Source of the DNA: Polynucleobacter campilacus | GTDB lineage: Bacteria > Pseudomonadota > Gammaproteobacteria > Burkholderiales > Burkholderiaceae | DNA: 64,000 nt | Assembly: GCF_002206625.1 (NCBI RefSeq) | Contig: NZ_NGUP01000001.1 | Coordinates: 372,001-436,000 of the forward strand | Direction of reading: 5' to 3' | Shown: positions 12,791-22,903 of the stretch, piece by piece | How positions within the stretch are numbered: the stretch's first letter is position 1 | How the letters are laid out: the number at the start of each line of letters is the position of its first letter | The notes under the pieces: model-generated | The model's input: only the letters and a program-made list of their open reading frames with translations | Told to the model about the DNA's origin: nothing | The model's database searches: none | Position numbers and translations under genes: made by a program

Positions 12791-12835
12791 ATGATAAGTT
12801 ATCCAATACCCATATTCACCTTATGTAATGAAGAA

Positions 12836-12868
12836 TAAAAAAACGCCTAGCATTGCTAGGCGTTTTTG
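12836..12868 (-). terminator. Intrinsic terminator of hppA
   Basis: On the minus strand ACGCCTAGC-AAT-GCTAGGCGT is followed by seven T. This is the same sequence as the trxB terminator in that gene's own direction, so the two form a 31-base inverted repeat about 1 kb apart. Confidence 0.9.
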
Positions 12869-12890
12869 TTTGATGCTTTAATACTGTTTC

Positions 12891-14951
12891 TTAGCGACTC
12901 ATCACCGGCAACAATGGCACGATCAGCAATGCCACGATGTTAATGATCTTGATGAGTGGGTTCACTGCAGGACCAGCAGTGTCTTTGTAGGGATCGCCTA
13001 CAGTATCACCAGTCACTGCTGCTTTATGCGCTTCAGAACCTTTACCGCCGAAGTTACCTTCTTCGATGTATTTCTTAGCGTTATCCCAAGCACCACCACC
13101 AGTACACATTGAGATCGCCACAAATAAGCCGGTCACAATCGTACCCATGAGTAAGCCGCCTAATGCAGCAGGCCCTAACAAGAGACCCACTACGATCGGC
13201 GCAACCACTGGTAATAGAGAAGGAACAATCATTTCCTTAATAGCTGCAGTGGTGAGCATATCGACTGCCTTGCCGTACTCAGGCTTAGCAGTGCCCTCCA
13301 TAATTCCGGGAATGTCACGGAACTGGCGACGCACTTCTTCCACAACTGCACCAGCGCAACGACCTACTGCTTCCATCGCCATCGCACCAAACAAGTAAGG
13401 AATCATGCCGCCAATAAAGAGGCCAATGATCACCATATGGTTAGACAAGTCAAAGGAAACTTGTTGGCCAATACCCTCTAGCGCATGGGTGTAGTCAGCG
13501 AACAATACCAGTGAAGCTAAGCCAGCCGAACCAATCGCATATCCTTTGGTCACAGCTTTAGTGGTGTTACCAACAGCATCCAATGGATCAGTAATATCGC
13601 GAACTGCTTGTGGCAAACCAGCCATCTCAGCAATACCACCTGCATTATCAGTAATTGGGCCGTATGCATCTAGAGCAACGACTATTCCTGCCATAGACAA
13701 CATGGCGGTCGCTGCGATTGCAATACCGTACAAACCAGCCAACCAGTAAGCCGCAAAAATTGCTGCGCATACAAAGAGTACTGGGTATGCAGTGGACTTC
13801 ATAGAAATGCCTAAGCCCGCAATGATGTTAGTACCGTGACCTTTAGTAGAAGCCTCAGCAATATGCTGCACTGGCTTAAATTGAGTGCCGGTGTAGTACT
13901 CAGTAATCCACACCAAGCCTGCAGTAAGTAGGAGACCTACTACTGTGGCACCAAATAAACGCCACTGGCTACCAGGAATACCCAAAGCATCATCGGGCAT
14001 GATGAAGTTCGTCACAAAGTAGAACGCTACTAATGACAAGCCACCTGCAATGATGAGGCCCTTATACAAAGCTGGCATCACGTTCTTCATGCCAGGCGTT
14101 GCTTTTACAAAAGAGCAGCCGATGATAGAGGCGATGATGGAGACACCACCCAAAACCAATGGGTAAATAATGGCCGCTACTGGCGCACCCGTAACCATCA
14201 AGGAACCAAGCACCATGGTTGCAATGAGTGTCACTGCATAAGTTTCAAAGAGGTCTGCTGCCATACCTGCGCAGTCACCTACGTTGTCACCGACGTTATC
14301 GGCAATCACCGCTGGATTACGTGGATCATCTTCCGGAATGCCGGCTTCTACCTTGCCCACTAAGTCAGCGCCAACGTCTGCACCTTTGGTGAAGATGCCG
14401 CCGCCAAGACGCGCAAAGATAGAAATTAATGATGAACCAAATGCCAATCCAATCAGTGGATGCAATACAGAAGAGAGATCCTGTCCCGCGCCTATCGATA
14501 CGAGGAACATAAAGAATAAGCCAACCCCCAAGAGGCCAAGACCAACCACCAGCATGCCGGTAATAGCGCCACCTTTAAATGCTACGTTGAGTGCTTCGTT
14601 CATGCCTACGGTAGCCGCTTGTGCTGTACGCACGTTTGCGCGAACTGAAATATTCATGCCAATAAAGCCGCATGCTCCAGAGAGCACTGCACCAACCACA
14701 AAGCCGATCGCAGTTGCAAAGTCCAAGAAGAGCGCCATGAGGATGGTGAGAACCACCCCAACGACCCCAATCGTTTTATATTGGCGTGATAAATAAGCGG
14801 CAGCGCCCTGCTGAATCGCTTCAGCAATCTCCTGCATTTTGGCGTTGCCCGTACTTTGCTTCAAAATCCAGCTGCGCATCACAAAACCGTAAATCACGGC
14901 CAGAACACCGCATGCCAAGGCAAAATACAAGCCTAAAGTGATATTACTCAT
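12891..14951 (-). CDS. hppA: Membrane-bound proton-pumping pyrophosphatase (K+-independent type)
   Basis: The 686-residue protein, with about 16 membrane segments, couples PPi hydrolysis to proton export. The substrate region has [45 protein letters not shown] and a C-terminal [14 protein letters not shown]. In the motif [10 protein letters not shown] a Lys occupies the position that separates K+-independent enzymes (Lys) from K+-dependent ones (Ala), so this is predicted K+-independent and H+-pumping. GGGAG precedes the ATG. It is divergent from ppa, the soluble pyrophosphatase, so PPi can be either conserved or burned. Confidence 0.96.
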   Translation of the reverse strand: MSNITLGLYFALACGVLAVIYGFVMRSWILKQSTGNAKMQEIAEAIQQGAAAYLSRQYKTIGVVGVVLTILMALFLDFATAIGFVVGAVLSGACGFIGMNISVRANVRTAQAATVGMNEALNVAFKGGAITGMLVVGLGLLGVGLFFMFLVSIGAGQDLSSVLHPLIGLAFGSSLISIFARLGGGIFTKGADVGADLVGKVEAGIPEDDPRNPAVIADNVGDNVGDCAGMAADLFETYAVTLIATMVLGSLMVTGAPVAAIIYPLVLGGVSIIASIIGCSFVKATPGMKNVMPALYKGLIIAGGLSLVAFYFVTNFIMPDDALGIPGSQWRLFGATVVGLLLTAGLVWITEYYTGTQFKPVQHIAEASTKGHGTNIIAGLGISMKSTAYPVLFVCAAIFAAYWLAGLYGIAIAATAMLSMAGIVVALDAYGPITDNAGGIAEMAGLPQAVRDITDPLDAVGNTTKAVTKGYAIGSAGLASLVLFADYTHALEGIGQQVSFDLSNHMVIIGLFIGGMIPYLFGAMAMEAVGRCAGAVVEEVRRQFRDIPGIMEGTAKPEYGKAVDMLTTAAIKEMIVPSLLPVVAPIVVGLLLGPAALGGLLMGTIVTGLFVAISMCTGGGAWDNAKKYIEEGNFGGKGSEAHKAAVTGDTVGDPYKDTAGPAVNPLIKIINIVALLIVPLLPVMSR

Positions 14952-15014
14952 GCTTGAACTCCCTAAAGTTGATCCTATTGTTTTATATATCTAGCGCCTA
15001 TATCAGCCTAGTTT

Positions 15015-15039
15015 TTTAAAGCTTTAAACTAGAGCTCTA
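15015..15039. repeat. Two adjacent palindromes in the hppA-ppa intergenic region
   Basis: TTTAAAGCTTTAAA (15015-15028) is directly followed by TAGAGCTCTA (15030-15039), and several TATCAG copies lie on both sides (14999-15071). The stretch lies between the two divergent pyrophosphatase genes and could hold operator sites for both. No known regulator site is recognised. Confidence 0.4.
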
Positions 15040-15122
15040 AAGCTGTATCAGTATGTATCAGAATCACCCCTGAGCCTATTTGCTAATATCAGGGTATTTA
15101 CTAATCACCAATTGGAGTTTTT

Positions 15123-15659
15123 ATGAGTTTGGACAACGTCAAGCCGGGAAAAAAGATTCCTGAAAGCTTTAACGTCATTATTGAAATCCCTATGAATGCG
15201 GATCCAATTAAGTATGAAGTAGACAAGGAAAGTGGTGCGATTTTCGTAGACCGCTTTATGGGTACTGCGATGCACTACCCATGCAACTATGGCTATATCA
15301 ATAAAACTATTGCTGGTGACGGTGACCCTGTTGACGTCCTTGTCATTACTCCATTCCCACTCATTCCAGGTGTCGTTGTAAGCTGCCGCGCCATTGGTGT
15401 TTTGCAGATGGAAGATGAAGGCGGACAAGATGCCAAATTATTAGCCGTTCCAGAAGACAAAATTTTGCCGATCTATACCCATTGGCAAAAGCCGGCAGAT
15501 ATTAATCCATTACGCCTCAATCAAATCCAACACTTCTTCGAGCACTATAAAGATCTCGAGCCAGGTAAATGGGTTAAGGTAAAAGGTTGGGGTGGTGTTG
15601 GAGATGCGCATACAGAAATTCTGGAAGGCATCGAACGCTACAACAAAGAGCACGCTTAA
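15123..15659 (+). CDS. ppa: Inorganic pyrophosphatase, family I
   Basis: The 178-residue cytosolic enzyme hydrolyses PPi to phosphate, pulling biosynthetic reactions forward. The family I signature [10 protein letters not shown] supplies metal-binding Asp residues. The upstream [15 protein letters not shown] and the C-terminal [10 protein letters not shown] segment also fit. TTGGAG precedes the ATG. It starts the ppa-nadE run on the plus strand; both NAD synthetase and many ligases release PPi, so the pairing makes metabolic sense. Confidence 0.96.
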   Translation: MSLDNVKPGKKIPESFNVIIEIPMNADPIKYEVDKESGAIFVDRFMGTAMHYPCNYGYINKTIAGDGDPVDVLVITPFPLIPGVVVSCRAIGVLQMEDEGGQDAKLLAVPEDKILPIYTHWQKPADINPLRLNQIQHFFEHYKDLEPGKWVKVKGWGGVGDAHTEILEGIERYNKEHA

Positions 15660-15687
15660 TTTATTAGTAAAGGCTTTGTGAATCGGA

Positions 15688-17307
15688 GTGAGTACGCAAA
15701 AAATTGCCCTAGTTCAAATGAACCCAATGTTGGGGGATTTGGCTGGCAACGCGCAACTGATTCACAAGGCTGCTCAAGATGCCTTTAAGCAAGGTGCCAA
15801 ACTCGTAGTCACTCCAGAGCTTGCGCTGACTGGCTACCCCCCAGAAGATCTATTACTCCGCCCCGCTTTCATAGAAGCGGCAAAGCAAGAGCTTGATCTC
15901 TTAATGAAAGAACTTGCCCAATACTCAGGTCTCACTGTAGTGGTAGGGCACCCCAGAAATACCTTAGCCGGCCTACAAAACTATGCCTCTGTTTTACAAA
16001 ATGGCAAAGTAATCGCAGGCTATGCCAAACAAGTATTGCCGAACCATGAAGTATTCGATGAAGTGCGTTACTTTATTCCTGGCAAAGACGCCTGCGTATT
16101 TGAATGCGAAGGTATTCGGTATGGCGTGATTCTGTGTGAAGATGCATGGCATGCTGGTCCCGCCAAACAAGCGCATGCTGCAGGGGCTCAAGTTTTGCTA
16201 GTTCCTAATGCATCGCCCTATCACCTGAAAAAAGAGGCCTTGCGCATTGATGTGCTGCGCGAGCACATTGCACTAACCAAGATGCCTTTGATCTATGTCA
16301 ATTCCGTTGGCGGTCAAGATGAACTCGTCTTTGATGGCGGATCGTTTGCATTAAATAGTCAGGGGGATGTTGTCATGGCGATGCCTCAGTTTGAAACTGG
16401 CTTAGGTATCGTTGACATCAGCCCCTCCGGTCAATTAGAGAAGGGTCTCATTAAACCGCCCCAAAGCGTTGAGGCTCAAGCCTATCAAGCGCTGGTTCTT
16501 GGGGTACGCGACTACGTTACTAAAAATCATTTTCCAGGGGTCATCATTGGTCTATCGGGTGGTGTAGATTCTGCTTTAGTGTTGGCCATTGCGGTTGATG
16601 CTTTAGGCGCTGACAAAGTCCGCGCAGTGATGATGGCCTCGCGCTATACAGCAGACATCTCCTGGATTGATGCCAGTGAACTAGCCAAGAATCTAGGCGT
16701 GCAATATGACGAGATTCCCATTAGCGGCCCGGTAGATGCTCTCGAAGCCTCCTTAGCAGACCAGTTCAAAGGCTTGAAGATAGACGCTACTGAAGAGAAT
16801 ATTCAGGCCCGTGTCCGTGGCACCCTGCTCATGGCTCTTTCAAATAAAACTGGGCGCCTAGTTTTAACAACCGGCAATAAGAGTGAGATGGCTGTTGGCT
16901 ATTGCACTTTGTATGGCGACATGGCTGGTGGCTTTGCGGTGATTAAAGATATTGCTAAGACTTTGGTGTATCGACTCTGCGATTACCGCAATAGCATTAA
17001 ACCCGTCATACCGAAGCGTATTTTGACGCGTGCCCCTTCAGCCGAATTACGCCCTGACCAAACCGATCAGGACAGTCTGCCCTCTTATGAAGTCTTAGAC
17101 GCGATCGTAGAGCGCTACATGGAACAGAACCAATCCATTGCCCAAATCATTGCCGCTGGCTTTGATTCTGAGAGCGTAGAGAAGGTTACCCGCCTGATCA
17201 AATTAAATGAATACAAGCGTCGCCAAGCCCCTCCTGGAGTTCGTGTAACTACCCGTGCTTTTGGTCGCGACTGGCGCTACCCCATTACCTCACAATTTAG
17301 AGCCTAA
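15688..17307 (+). CDS. nadE: Glutamine-dependent NAD+ synthetase
   Basis: The 539-residue two-domain enzyme makes the last step of NAD synthesis. Residues 1-265 are the nitrilase-type glutaminase with the Glu-Lys-Cys triad visible in TPELALTGY, YAKQVLPNHEVFDE and GVILCEDAWH. The C-terminal half is the ATP-pyrophosphatase domain with IIGLSGGVDSALVLAIA and TTGNKSEMAVGY. The GTG start at 15688 is chosen by homology; its ribosome site is poor (GGAG immediately adjacent), so it may depend on coupling with ppa 28 bases upstream. Confidence 0.95.
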   Translation: MSTQKIALVQMNPMLGDLAGNAQLIHKAAQDAFKQGAKLVVTPELALTGYPPEDLLLRPAFIEAAKQELDLLMKELAQYSGLTVVVGHPRNTLAGLQNYASVLQNGKVIAGYAKQVLPNHEVFDEVRYFIPGKDACVFECEGIRYGVILCEDAWHAGPAKQAHAAGAQVLLVPNASPYHLKKEALRIDVLREHIALTKMPLIYVNSVGGQDELVFDGGSFALNSQGDVVMAMPQFETGLGIVDISPSGQLEKGLIKPPQSVEAQAYQALVLGVRDYVTKNHFPGVIIGLSGGVDSALVLAIAVDALGADKVRAVMMASRYTADISWIDASELAKNLGVQYDEIPISGPVDALEASLADQFKGLKIDATEENIQARVRGTLLMALSNKTGRLVLTTGNKSEMAVGYCTLYGDMAGGFAVIKDIAKTLVYRLCDYRNSIKPVIPKRILTRAPSAELRPDQTDQDSLPSYEVLDAIVERYMEQNQSIAQIIAAGFDSESVEKVTRLIKLNEYKRRQAPPGVRVTTRAFGRDWRYPITSQFRA

Positions 17308-17379
17308 AAATCGATTGGGCTGATCGTTTTTAGCGTTATATTTGAGTTCTAGGTATGATTACTGCATTAGGGGGAATAA

Positions 17380-17718
<339 letters not shown>

Positions 17719-17736
17719 TTACTGCCCAAACTAGAA

Positions 17737-17763
17737 CAGATTCTCAGCGCAACTGAGAATCTG
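17737..17763. terminator. Hairpin between glnB and the convergent RodZ-like gene
   Basis: CAGATTCTCAG pairs perfectly with CTGAGAATCTG around CGCAA (11-bp stem). It overlaps the stop codon of the minus-strand gene. There is no T-run on either side, so it may be a Rho-dependent boundary or an RNA stabiliser, not a classical terminator. Confidence 0.5.
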
Positions 17764-18745
17764 ACGAAACTGCGGGCTGGCCTACTTCAGCAGCCTCCAA
17801 AATAATTGTCTTGCTAGCGCCACCTGCACGCACCTTAGTGCCCTGGTAATACAAGTCCAATTGATTTAGGCCTAATGTGAGCACTTTAAAAGGTGGCTTG
17901 CCATAAATGCTTACCCCTGCCCCAGGCTCCAAAGTTTTATTTTGATTCTTGCCTGAGGCATCAATTACGCAAACCGTTTGTGGCGTCTTTGATTGCACAT
18001 AAAACATATCGCCAGACTTTTTAGGAGCATCAGGCTTATAAGTCACCGCTGATGCATCCATTGCTGGACACTCTGAAGAAATAATCGCAGCAGGCACAGC
18101 AGCCGCCACTACTGGACTTGGGGATGTTATTGGTGCTGGCGCTTGTGCTGGTGCGGCCTGCTTAGCCTCTTCTACGGCAGCACTAACTGGAGGAGCCTCT
18201 TGGACTGCCTCCACGAGCACAATCTCTTCTTTAGGCGGCTCAGGGAAAAACAGGGGACGCAGATTCACTACTGCAAACGCGAGTGCTGCAGTAACGCCCA
18301 ATAAAACAAAGAGTCTCTTTTGGGGATTCCTTTCTGCCACTACCTTACTAGCTTCATAAGGTCTTGCCGGTTCAGGACTTTTAGCAACAGCTTTTGGTGT
18401 TTCCTCCACTTGCTGTGATTTGGATTCCTGTTTTGGCTCTGGTATTTTTTCTACGATCCCTACTTTTTCAGCAACAGGCTCTACCATTTTTTCTAGTGAG
18501 GCTTCCATACCAAAATCAAAAGCATCCTCTTCTTTTAATTTGAGTAGAGACGCAACTTTTTTTGCAGCGACAAATTTGATTTGAGGGCTATAGAAGGAGG
18601 TCATGCCCCCATTTTCAATTTGCTCTATTTGGCGCACTGAGAGACAGGCCATACCAGATAAATCTTTCGTGCTCAGGCCAAGACTTTCCCTGGCCTTAGT
18701 AAAAGCTTCTTTGCGAATCTCTCCTGGTATAGATGGCTTATCCAT
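17744..18745 (-). CDS. RodZ-like membrane protein with helix-turn-helix domain
   Basis: The 333-residue protein has the RodZ layout. An N-terminal Xre-like helix-turn-helix is at residues ~14-75 (ARESLGLSTKDLSGMACLSVRQIEQIENG). An acidic/Gln-rich linker follows, then one membrane segment (~145-161) and a Pro/Ala-rich periplasmic linker. The C-terminal DUF4115-like beta domain is at ~285-320 (LEPGAGVSIYGKPPFKVLTL). RodZ links MreB to the cell-wall elongation machinery. Typical rodZ in this order sits by ispG; here it sits by glnB and an orphan response regulator, so it may be a paralogue with another role. Confidence 0.7.
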   Translation of the reverse strand: MDKPSIPGEIRKEAFTKARESLGLSTKDLSGMACLSVRQIEQIENGGMTSFYSPQIKFVAAKKVASLLKLKEEDAFDFGMEASLEKMVEPVAEKVGIVEKIPEPKQESKSQQVEETPKAVAKSPEPARPYEASKVVAERNPQKRLFVLLGVTAALAFAVVNLRPLFFPEPPKEEIVLVEAVQEAPPVSAAVEEAKQAAPAQAPAPITSPSPVVAAAVPAAIISSECPAMDASAVTYKPDAPKKSGDMFYVQSKTPQTVCVIDASGKNQNKTLEPGAGVSIYGKPPFKVLTLGLNQLDLYYQGTKVRAGGASKTIILEAAEVGQPAVSSDSQLR

Positions 18746-18823
18746 GGTTTATTATCTGTCTTTTATAAAAGTAATAAAACTGATACTAACCCCAAAATGG
18801 TGCAGTAGTAGTTAGCCACAAAG

Positions 18824-19453
18824 CTAATTGTTTAAAGGGTGACTACCCAAATCGGACTCTAGAAACTTCTTCACCAAGCTTTGCAGTGAATCTGCATGCA
18901 TCTTATCCATTACCCTAGCTTTATGAACCTTAATAGTGGCATCGGTTGTCCCTAATTTGATAGCAATATCTTTATTAAGCAGCCCCTTAACCAACCAACC
19001 GCAGACTTCACGCTCTCTTGGCGTTAGGCTAACATAATCCCTTCTAGTTTCCACGTCTTGGGAAATGCGCTTTAACTGGCGTCCGTCAAAATCAATCGCG
19101 TCAGCTACGGCCTTGAGCAATTCATCCAAATTGAAGGGTTTAAATAAGAAATCGACCGCCCCTTTCTTGAGGCCCGAAACAATTTGATGGGGGTGGCTTT
19201 GGCCGCTGACAAAGATAATGGGGGTCTTACTGCCCAATTTCAGCAATTTTTCTTGCAGATCTAAGCCTGTCATGTCTGGCATCTGCATATCCAAGAGAAT
19301 GACTGCGGGAGATACTGGGACGGACTTTTCCAGAAAAGTACTGGCTGAAGCGTAATCCTCCACCAAATACCCCAACTCACGAAGCATTCTCGCAAGCGAG
19401 ATAAGCACCGATTCGTCATCGTCAATTAAGAAGATATGGCCCACTTTAGTCAT
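18824..19453 (-). CDS. Orphan two-component response regulator, FixJ/NarL type
   Basis: The 209-residue regulator has an N-terminal receiver domain (IFLIDDDESVLISLARML; phospho-acceptor Asp in VILLDMQMPDMTGLDL; FVSGQS; FLFKPFN). The C-terminal LuxR-type helix-turn-helix reads LTPREREVCGWLVKGLLNKDIAIKLGTTDATIKVHKARVMDKM. That arrangement and spacing are those of FixJ/TodT-type regulators. No histidine kinase gene lies nearby. The ATG at 19453 is chosen; a TTG three codons earlier is possible. Its target is not evident. Confidence 0.88.
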   Translation of the reverse strand: MTKVGHIFLIDDDESVLISLARMLRELGYLVEDYASASTFLEKSVPVSPAVILLDMQMPDMTGLDLQEKLLKLGSKTPIIFVSGQSHPHQIVSGLKKGAVDFLFKPFNLDELLKAVADAIDFDGRQLKRISQDVETRRDYVSLTPREREVCGWLVKGLLNKDIAIKLGTTDATIKVHKARVMDKMHADSLQSLVKKFLESDLGSHPLNN

Positions 19454-19512
19454 TGAATTCAAAGGGAAAAATAATGATTCGCCTAATTTACAGTAGTAAC
19501 TTACAACAAGCT

Positions 19513-19530
19513 ATTAGCTTCATAGCTAAT
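19513..19530. repeat. Small inverted repeat upstream of the response regulator and ilvD
   Basis: ATTAGCT-TCAT-AGCTAAT lies in the 230-base divergent region between the response regulator gene and ilvD. It might be an operator. Nothing else is recognised in this gap apart from CTGGAG, the ilvD ribosome site. Confidence 0.3.
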
Positions 19531-19683
19531 AATTACAATCTAGCCCTATGAATTCATTCACTATTTCTTATTGCGCTGCAATATATTGACCCCTTCACCG
19601 CCACAAATAGGATGCTTAGCCCCTAAGCAGTTCTCACGGCACAATAGAGCCTTTCGACACCAACCTTTTCTGGAGTAATAAGC

Positions 19684-21378
19684 ATGAAACGCCTTAATGA
19701 ACGCTCACGCATGGTCACCGAGGGAGTAGCTCGCGCTCCCAACCGCTCGATGTATTACGCCATGGGCTACAAGGAAAATGATTTCTCAAAGCCAATGGTT
19801 GGTGTTGCCAATGGTCATTCCACCATTACACCTTGTAATAGTGGATTACAGAAATTAGCAGATGCGGCAGTCAATGCCCTAGAAGAGGCAGGTGCAAAGG
19901 CCCAGGTATTTGGTACCCCTACTGTTTCTGATGGCATCGGCATGGGTACTGAGGGCATGAAATACTCCCTCGTCTCACGTGAAGTAATTGCTGACAGTAT
20001 TGAAGTTTGCGTCAACGGCCTTTGGCAAGATGGTGTGGTTGTGATTGGCGGTTGCGATAAAAATATGCCAGGCGGCATGATGGCGATTGCCCGCACTAAT
20101 GTTCCAGCGATCTATGTTTATGGTGGCACGATTAAGCCAGGCCATTACAAAGGCAAAGAGCTCAATATAGTTTCCGCCTTCGAAGCGGTCGGTGAATTTA
20201 CTTCCGGCAGATTAAGCGCAGAAGATTTAAAAGGCGTTGAAGAGAATGCTTGTCCAGGCAGCGGCTCCTGTGGTGGCATGTATACAGCAAACACCATGAG
20301 CTCCTCTTTTGAAGCGCTGGGCATGAGTCTGCCCTACTCCTCAACCATGGCTAACGTGGATGAAGAGAAAGTGATCAGCGCCGCTGAGTCTGCTCGTGTG
20401 TTGGTTGAGGCAATCAAAAATAACTTACGCCCACGCGACATCATCACTAAAAAATCGATTGAGAATGCAGTCAGCGTCATCATGGCAGTAGGTGGCTCTA
20501 CCAATGCGGTATTGCATTTCTTGGCTATTACTAGTGCCGCTGAAATTGATTGGACGATTGATGACTTTGAACGCATTCGTAAGCGTGTTCCAGTCATTGT
20601 AGATATGAAACCTTCTGGTACTTATTTGGCCACTGACTTACATCAAGCTGGCGGCATTCCGCAAGTCATGAAAATCCTTTTGGATGGCGGATTACTCCAT
20701 GGTGATTGCATGACCATCACTGGCAAAACGATTGCAGAAGTGCTGAAAGATATTCCTTCTGTACCGCGCGCAGATCAAAAGGTGATTCGCACTTTAGATA
20801 ATCCTTTGTACAAACAAGGGCACTTAGCGATTCTGAAGGGTAATATCTCCCCAGAAGGTTGCGTTGCTAAGATTACCGGCCTCAAGAATCCATCAATCAC
20901 CGGCCCAGCCCGCGTATTTGATTCTGAAGATGATGCGATGGCAGCCATCATGGCCCAAAAGATCAAAGATGGTGACGTTGTCATCATTCGCTACGAAGGC
21001 CCTAAAGGTGGTCCTGGTATGCGTGAAATGCTCTCTCCTACCTCGGCCCTCGTTGGTCAAGGTTTAGGTGAGACTGTGGGCCTCATCACTGATGGTCGCT
21101 TCTCTGGTGGCACTTGGGGCATGGTGGTTGGCCACGTTGCTCCTGAAGCCTACGTTGGCGGCACGATTGCCCTCATCAATGAAGGTGACTCAGTGACTAT
21201 CGATGCCCATAAGCTACTCATCCAGCTCAACGTCAGCGATGAAGAGATTGCCAAGCGTAGAGCAGCCTGGAAACAACCGAAGCCACGCTATACCCGCGGC
21301 CTGCTTGCTAAGTATGCGAGTACTGCAAGTAGCGCAAGTAAAGGTGCGGTAACGGATTTAGATTTAGATTTAACGTAA
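19684..21378 (+). CDS. ilvD: Dihydroxy-acid dehydratase
   Basis: The 564-residue Fe-S enzyme catalyses the third step of valine, isoleucine and pantothenate precursor synthesis. The cluster-binding Cys residues appear in [13 protein letters not shown] and [19 protein letters not shown], plus TPCNSG. The C-terminal [20 protein letters not shown] is the other family signature. The length is that of the shorter [2Fe-2S]-type group rather than the ~616-residue E. coli enzyme. It stands alone, with divergent regulation upstream and a terminator downstream. Confidence 0.96.
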   Translation: MKRLNERSRMVTEGVARAPNRSMYYAMGYKENDFSKPMVGVANGHSTITPCNSGLQKLADAAVNALEEAGAKAQVFGTPTVSDGIGMGTEGMKYSLVSREVIADSIEVCVNGLWQDGVVVIGGCDKNMPGGMMAIARTNVPAIYVYGGTIKPGHYKGKELNIVSAFEAVGEFTSGRLSAEDLKGVEENACPGSGSCGGMYTANTMSSSFEALGMSLPYSSTMANVDEEKVISAAESARVLVEAIKNNLRPRDIITKKSIENAVSVIMAVGGSTNAVLHFLAITSAAEIDWTIDDFERIRKRVPVIVDMKPSGTYLATDLHQAGGIPQVMKILLDGGLLHGDCMTITGKTIAEVLKDIPSVPRADQKVIRTLDNPLYKQGHLAILKGNISPEGCVAKITGLKNPSITGPARVFDSEDDAMAAIMAQKIKDGDVVIIRYEGPKGGPGMREMLSPTSALVGQGLGETVGLITDGRFSGGTWGMVVGHVAPEAYVGGTIALINEGDSVTIDAHKLLIQLNVSDEEIAKRRAAWKQPKPRYTRGLLAKYASTASSASKGAVTDLDLDLT

Positions 21379-21396
21379 TCAGTAGACTCGAAAAAC

Positions 21397-21428
21397 AAAA
21401 GCTCCTGAATAAAACCAGGGGCTTTTTT
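21397..21428 (+). terminator. Intrinsic terminator after ilvD
   Basis: AAGCTCCTG pairs with CAGGGGCTT (one G-T pair) around AATAAAAC, followed by TTTTTT; AAAA on the other side lets it also close the convergent PCuAC operon. Confidence 0.8.
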
Positions 21429-21466
21429 ATTGCAGAAGTTCAGGAAGCTTAATACTTAGCGCTAAC

Positions 21467-21934
21467 TTAGTGCTTTACTGCTCCACCAGCTTGACCCATA
21501 GCATTGACTGGCATCTTTACCTCTACTTCGCCAGCCTTAGCAAACTTGAGCTTGACCAGAACAGATTCACCAGCACTCAATGGAGCCTTAATATTCATAA
21601 ACATGAGATGTAAGCCACCCGGCTTTAATTCAACAGAACCTCCAGCTGGCACAGGAATGTCTTTTACCTGACGCATTTTCATCACATTGCCTTCCATTGC
21701 CATCTCATGCAATTGCACTTCACCAGCAACAGGTGAGCTTGCAGAGATCAATTGATCAGCACCGCTACCTTTATTTTCAATCTTCATAAATCCACCAGCT
21801 GCCATTTGGCCTGACACAGTCGAGCGGGTATAAGCCTGCTCAACCTTGATTGATCCTACTTTTGCCTCTTGCGCCTGTACTGAAAAACTAAAGCCTAAAG
21901 CTACTACTAATAACGCCAATGTATTACGTTTCAT
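21467..21934 (-). CDS. PCuAC-family periplasmic copper chaperone
   Basis: The 155-residue protein has a signal peptide (MKRNTLALLVVALGFSFSVQA) and a cupredoxin-like DUF461 domain. The Cu(I) ligands of the family, H(M)x10Mx21HxM, are visible: LHEMAMEGNVMKMRQ followed by GGLHLMFMNIK. A weak third set (GQMAAGGFM) precedes it. PCuAC proteins deliver copper to the CuA site of cytochrome oxidase, often with a Sco/TlpA thioredoxin. It is the last gene of the minus-strand copper cluster, 21 bases after the DUF2244 gene. Confidence 0.92.
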   Translation of the reverse strand: MKRNTLALLVVALGFSFSVQAQEAKVGSIKVEQAYTRSTVSGQMAAGGFMKIENKGSGADQLISASSPVAGEVQLHEMAMEGNVMKMRQVKDIPVPAGGSVELKPGGLHLMFMNIKAPLSAGESVLVKLKFAKAGEVEVKMPVNAMGQAGGAVKH

Positions 21935-21955
21935 ATATACCCCTTTTAGTTAACC

Positions 21956-22387
21956 TTATACCCCGAGATATTTCTCGAGATCTTTTTCAAACTGCTCTTG
22001 CTCATTCATCACCACAAAAAAACCAATGGGCACTTCTTTAGTCGAACTCTTAAGAGTTAAAGAAGGTCTTCCAGTACCACTGCGATGCAGCTTTGTCCAA
22101 AGAGTATTTAACTCATCAATCTGAATTTTTCCTCCCCAACTTCTTTCTACAAAGAGCTGCTTGCCAACGATTGTTATTTTTTCGTAATCCAAAGCATGTC
22201 TTGTATAAACATACAAAGCTATCGTTAGAGCCAGAATTTCAATCGAAGTAAAGATGATGATCATCCAAACACCAATGAACAAGAAATAACCAGCTACCAA
22301 CAGAGAAAAGCTAACAATCGATAAATAGAAAAGTCCCACCTGTTTAGGCGAGAAGGAACAATTTCTTTTCATTAACCAAGTTCGCAT
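21956..22387 (-). CDS. DUF2244 membrane protein
   Basis: The 143-residue protein has two membrane segments (about residues 18-60) separated by a short turn, then a cytoplasmic beta-rich tail. KRNCSFSPKQVGLFYLSIVSFSLLVAGYF and YTRHALDYEKITIVGKQLFVER match the DUF2244 pattern. The family is often found near cytochrome c oxidase genes, which fits its position between a thioredoxin and a PCuAC chaperone. Molecular function is unknown. Confidence 0.82.
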   Translation of the reverse strand: MRTWLMKRNCSFSPKQVGLFYLSIVSFSLLVAGYFLFIGVWMIIIFTSIEILALTIALYVYTRHALDYEKITIVGKQLFVERSWGGKIQIDELNTLWTKLHRSGTGRPSLTLKSSTKEVPIGFFVVMNEQEQFEKDLEKYLGV

Positions 22388-22426
22388 GGTTGCTTATGTC
22401 CAATTTGTATCAAGGAATTCATTTTT

Positions 22427-22903
22427 CTAACGGCTAGCAATAAGGCTAGACTGAAGCTGTTGAAAATTAATGAGCCCCGTTTTACGGGTCGCTCTACCAT
22501 TTTTATCAATCAAAATTGTTGTTGGTGTCTCACCATGCCACTTAGGATCGATTTCATAACGCAAACGCTCATCAAAAGGTCCGACAACATAGTAATTATT
22601 GGCTTTTTCTAGGCCGGCCTTACTCAACATCTTCTGCATACTCTCGGTAGAAACATCATCCACCTGAATAAAGATAACTTTTGCGCTTGGATTGCCCTTC
22701 AGAAAACTTCCCCACAGAGGCATTTCTTTCACGCAAGCCGGGCAAGTAACACCCCAAAAATGAATGGCGATTGGCGCACTATTGGCATTCTTCACTAGAC
22801 TAGGCCAGTCACCACCCTGATAGGGCTTGAGCACTTGTTTATCCGCAAATGCAAGTTGAACGATTCCCATGGCAAGTATGAATGTGAGTAAATATTTTTT
22901 CAT
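22427..22903 (-). CDS. Periplasmic TlpA-like thioredoxin
   Basis: The 158-residue protein has a cleavable signal (MKKYLLTFILAMGIVQLAFA) and a thioredoxin fold with the active site TCPACVKEMP near residue 55. A cis-Pro region GETPTTILIDKNGR follows. TlpA/ScoI-like proteins reduce copper-binding sites or chaperones. It overlaps the stop of the upstream propeller gene by four bases (ATGA), so the two are translationally coupled, which supports a shared job in copper delivery. Confidence 0.9.
   Translation of the reverse strand: MKKYLLTFILAMGIVQLAFADKQVLKPYQGGDWPSLVKNANSAPIAIHFWGVTCPACVKEMPLWGSFLKGNPSAKVIFIQVDDVSTESMQKMLSKAGLEKANNYYVVGPFDERLRYEIDPKWHGETPTTILIDKNGRATRKTGLINFQQLQSSLIASR

Noticed and set aside
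11847..12868. Insertion-sequence ends at the inverted 31-base repeats
   Set aside because: No transposase is between them and both copies fit as rho-independent terminators of the adjacent genes.
19548..19589. 13-codon frame (starting at 19548) as an ilvD leader peptide
   Set aside because: It lacks runs of Ile, Leu or Val codons, and no attenuator hairpin with a T-run lies between it and ilvD.
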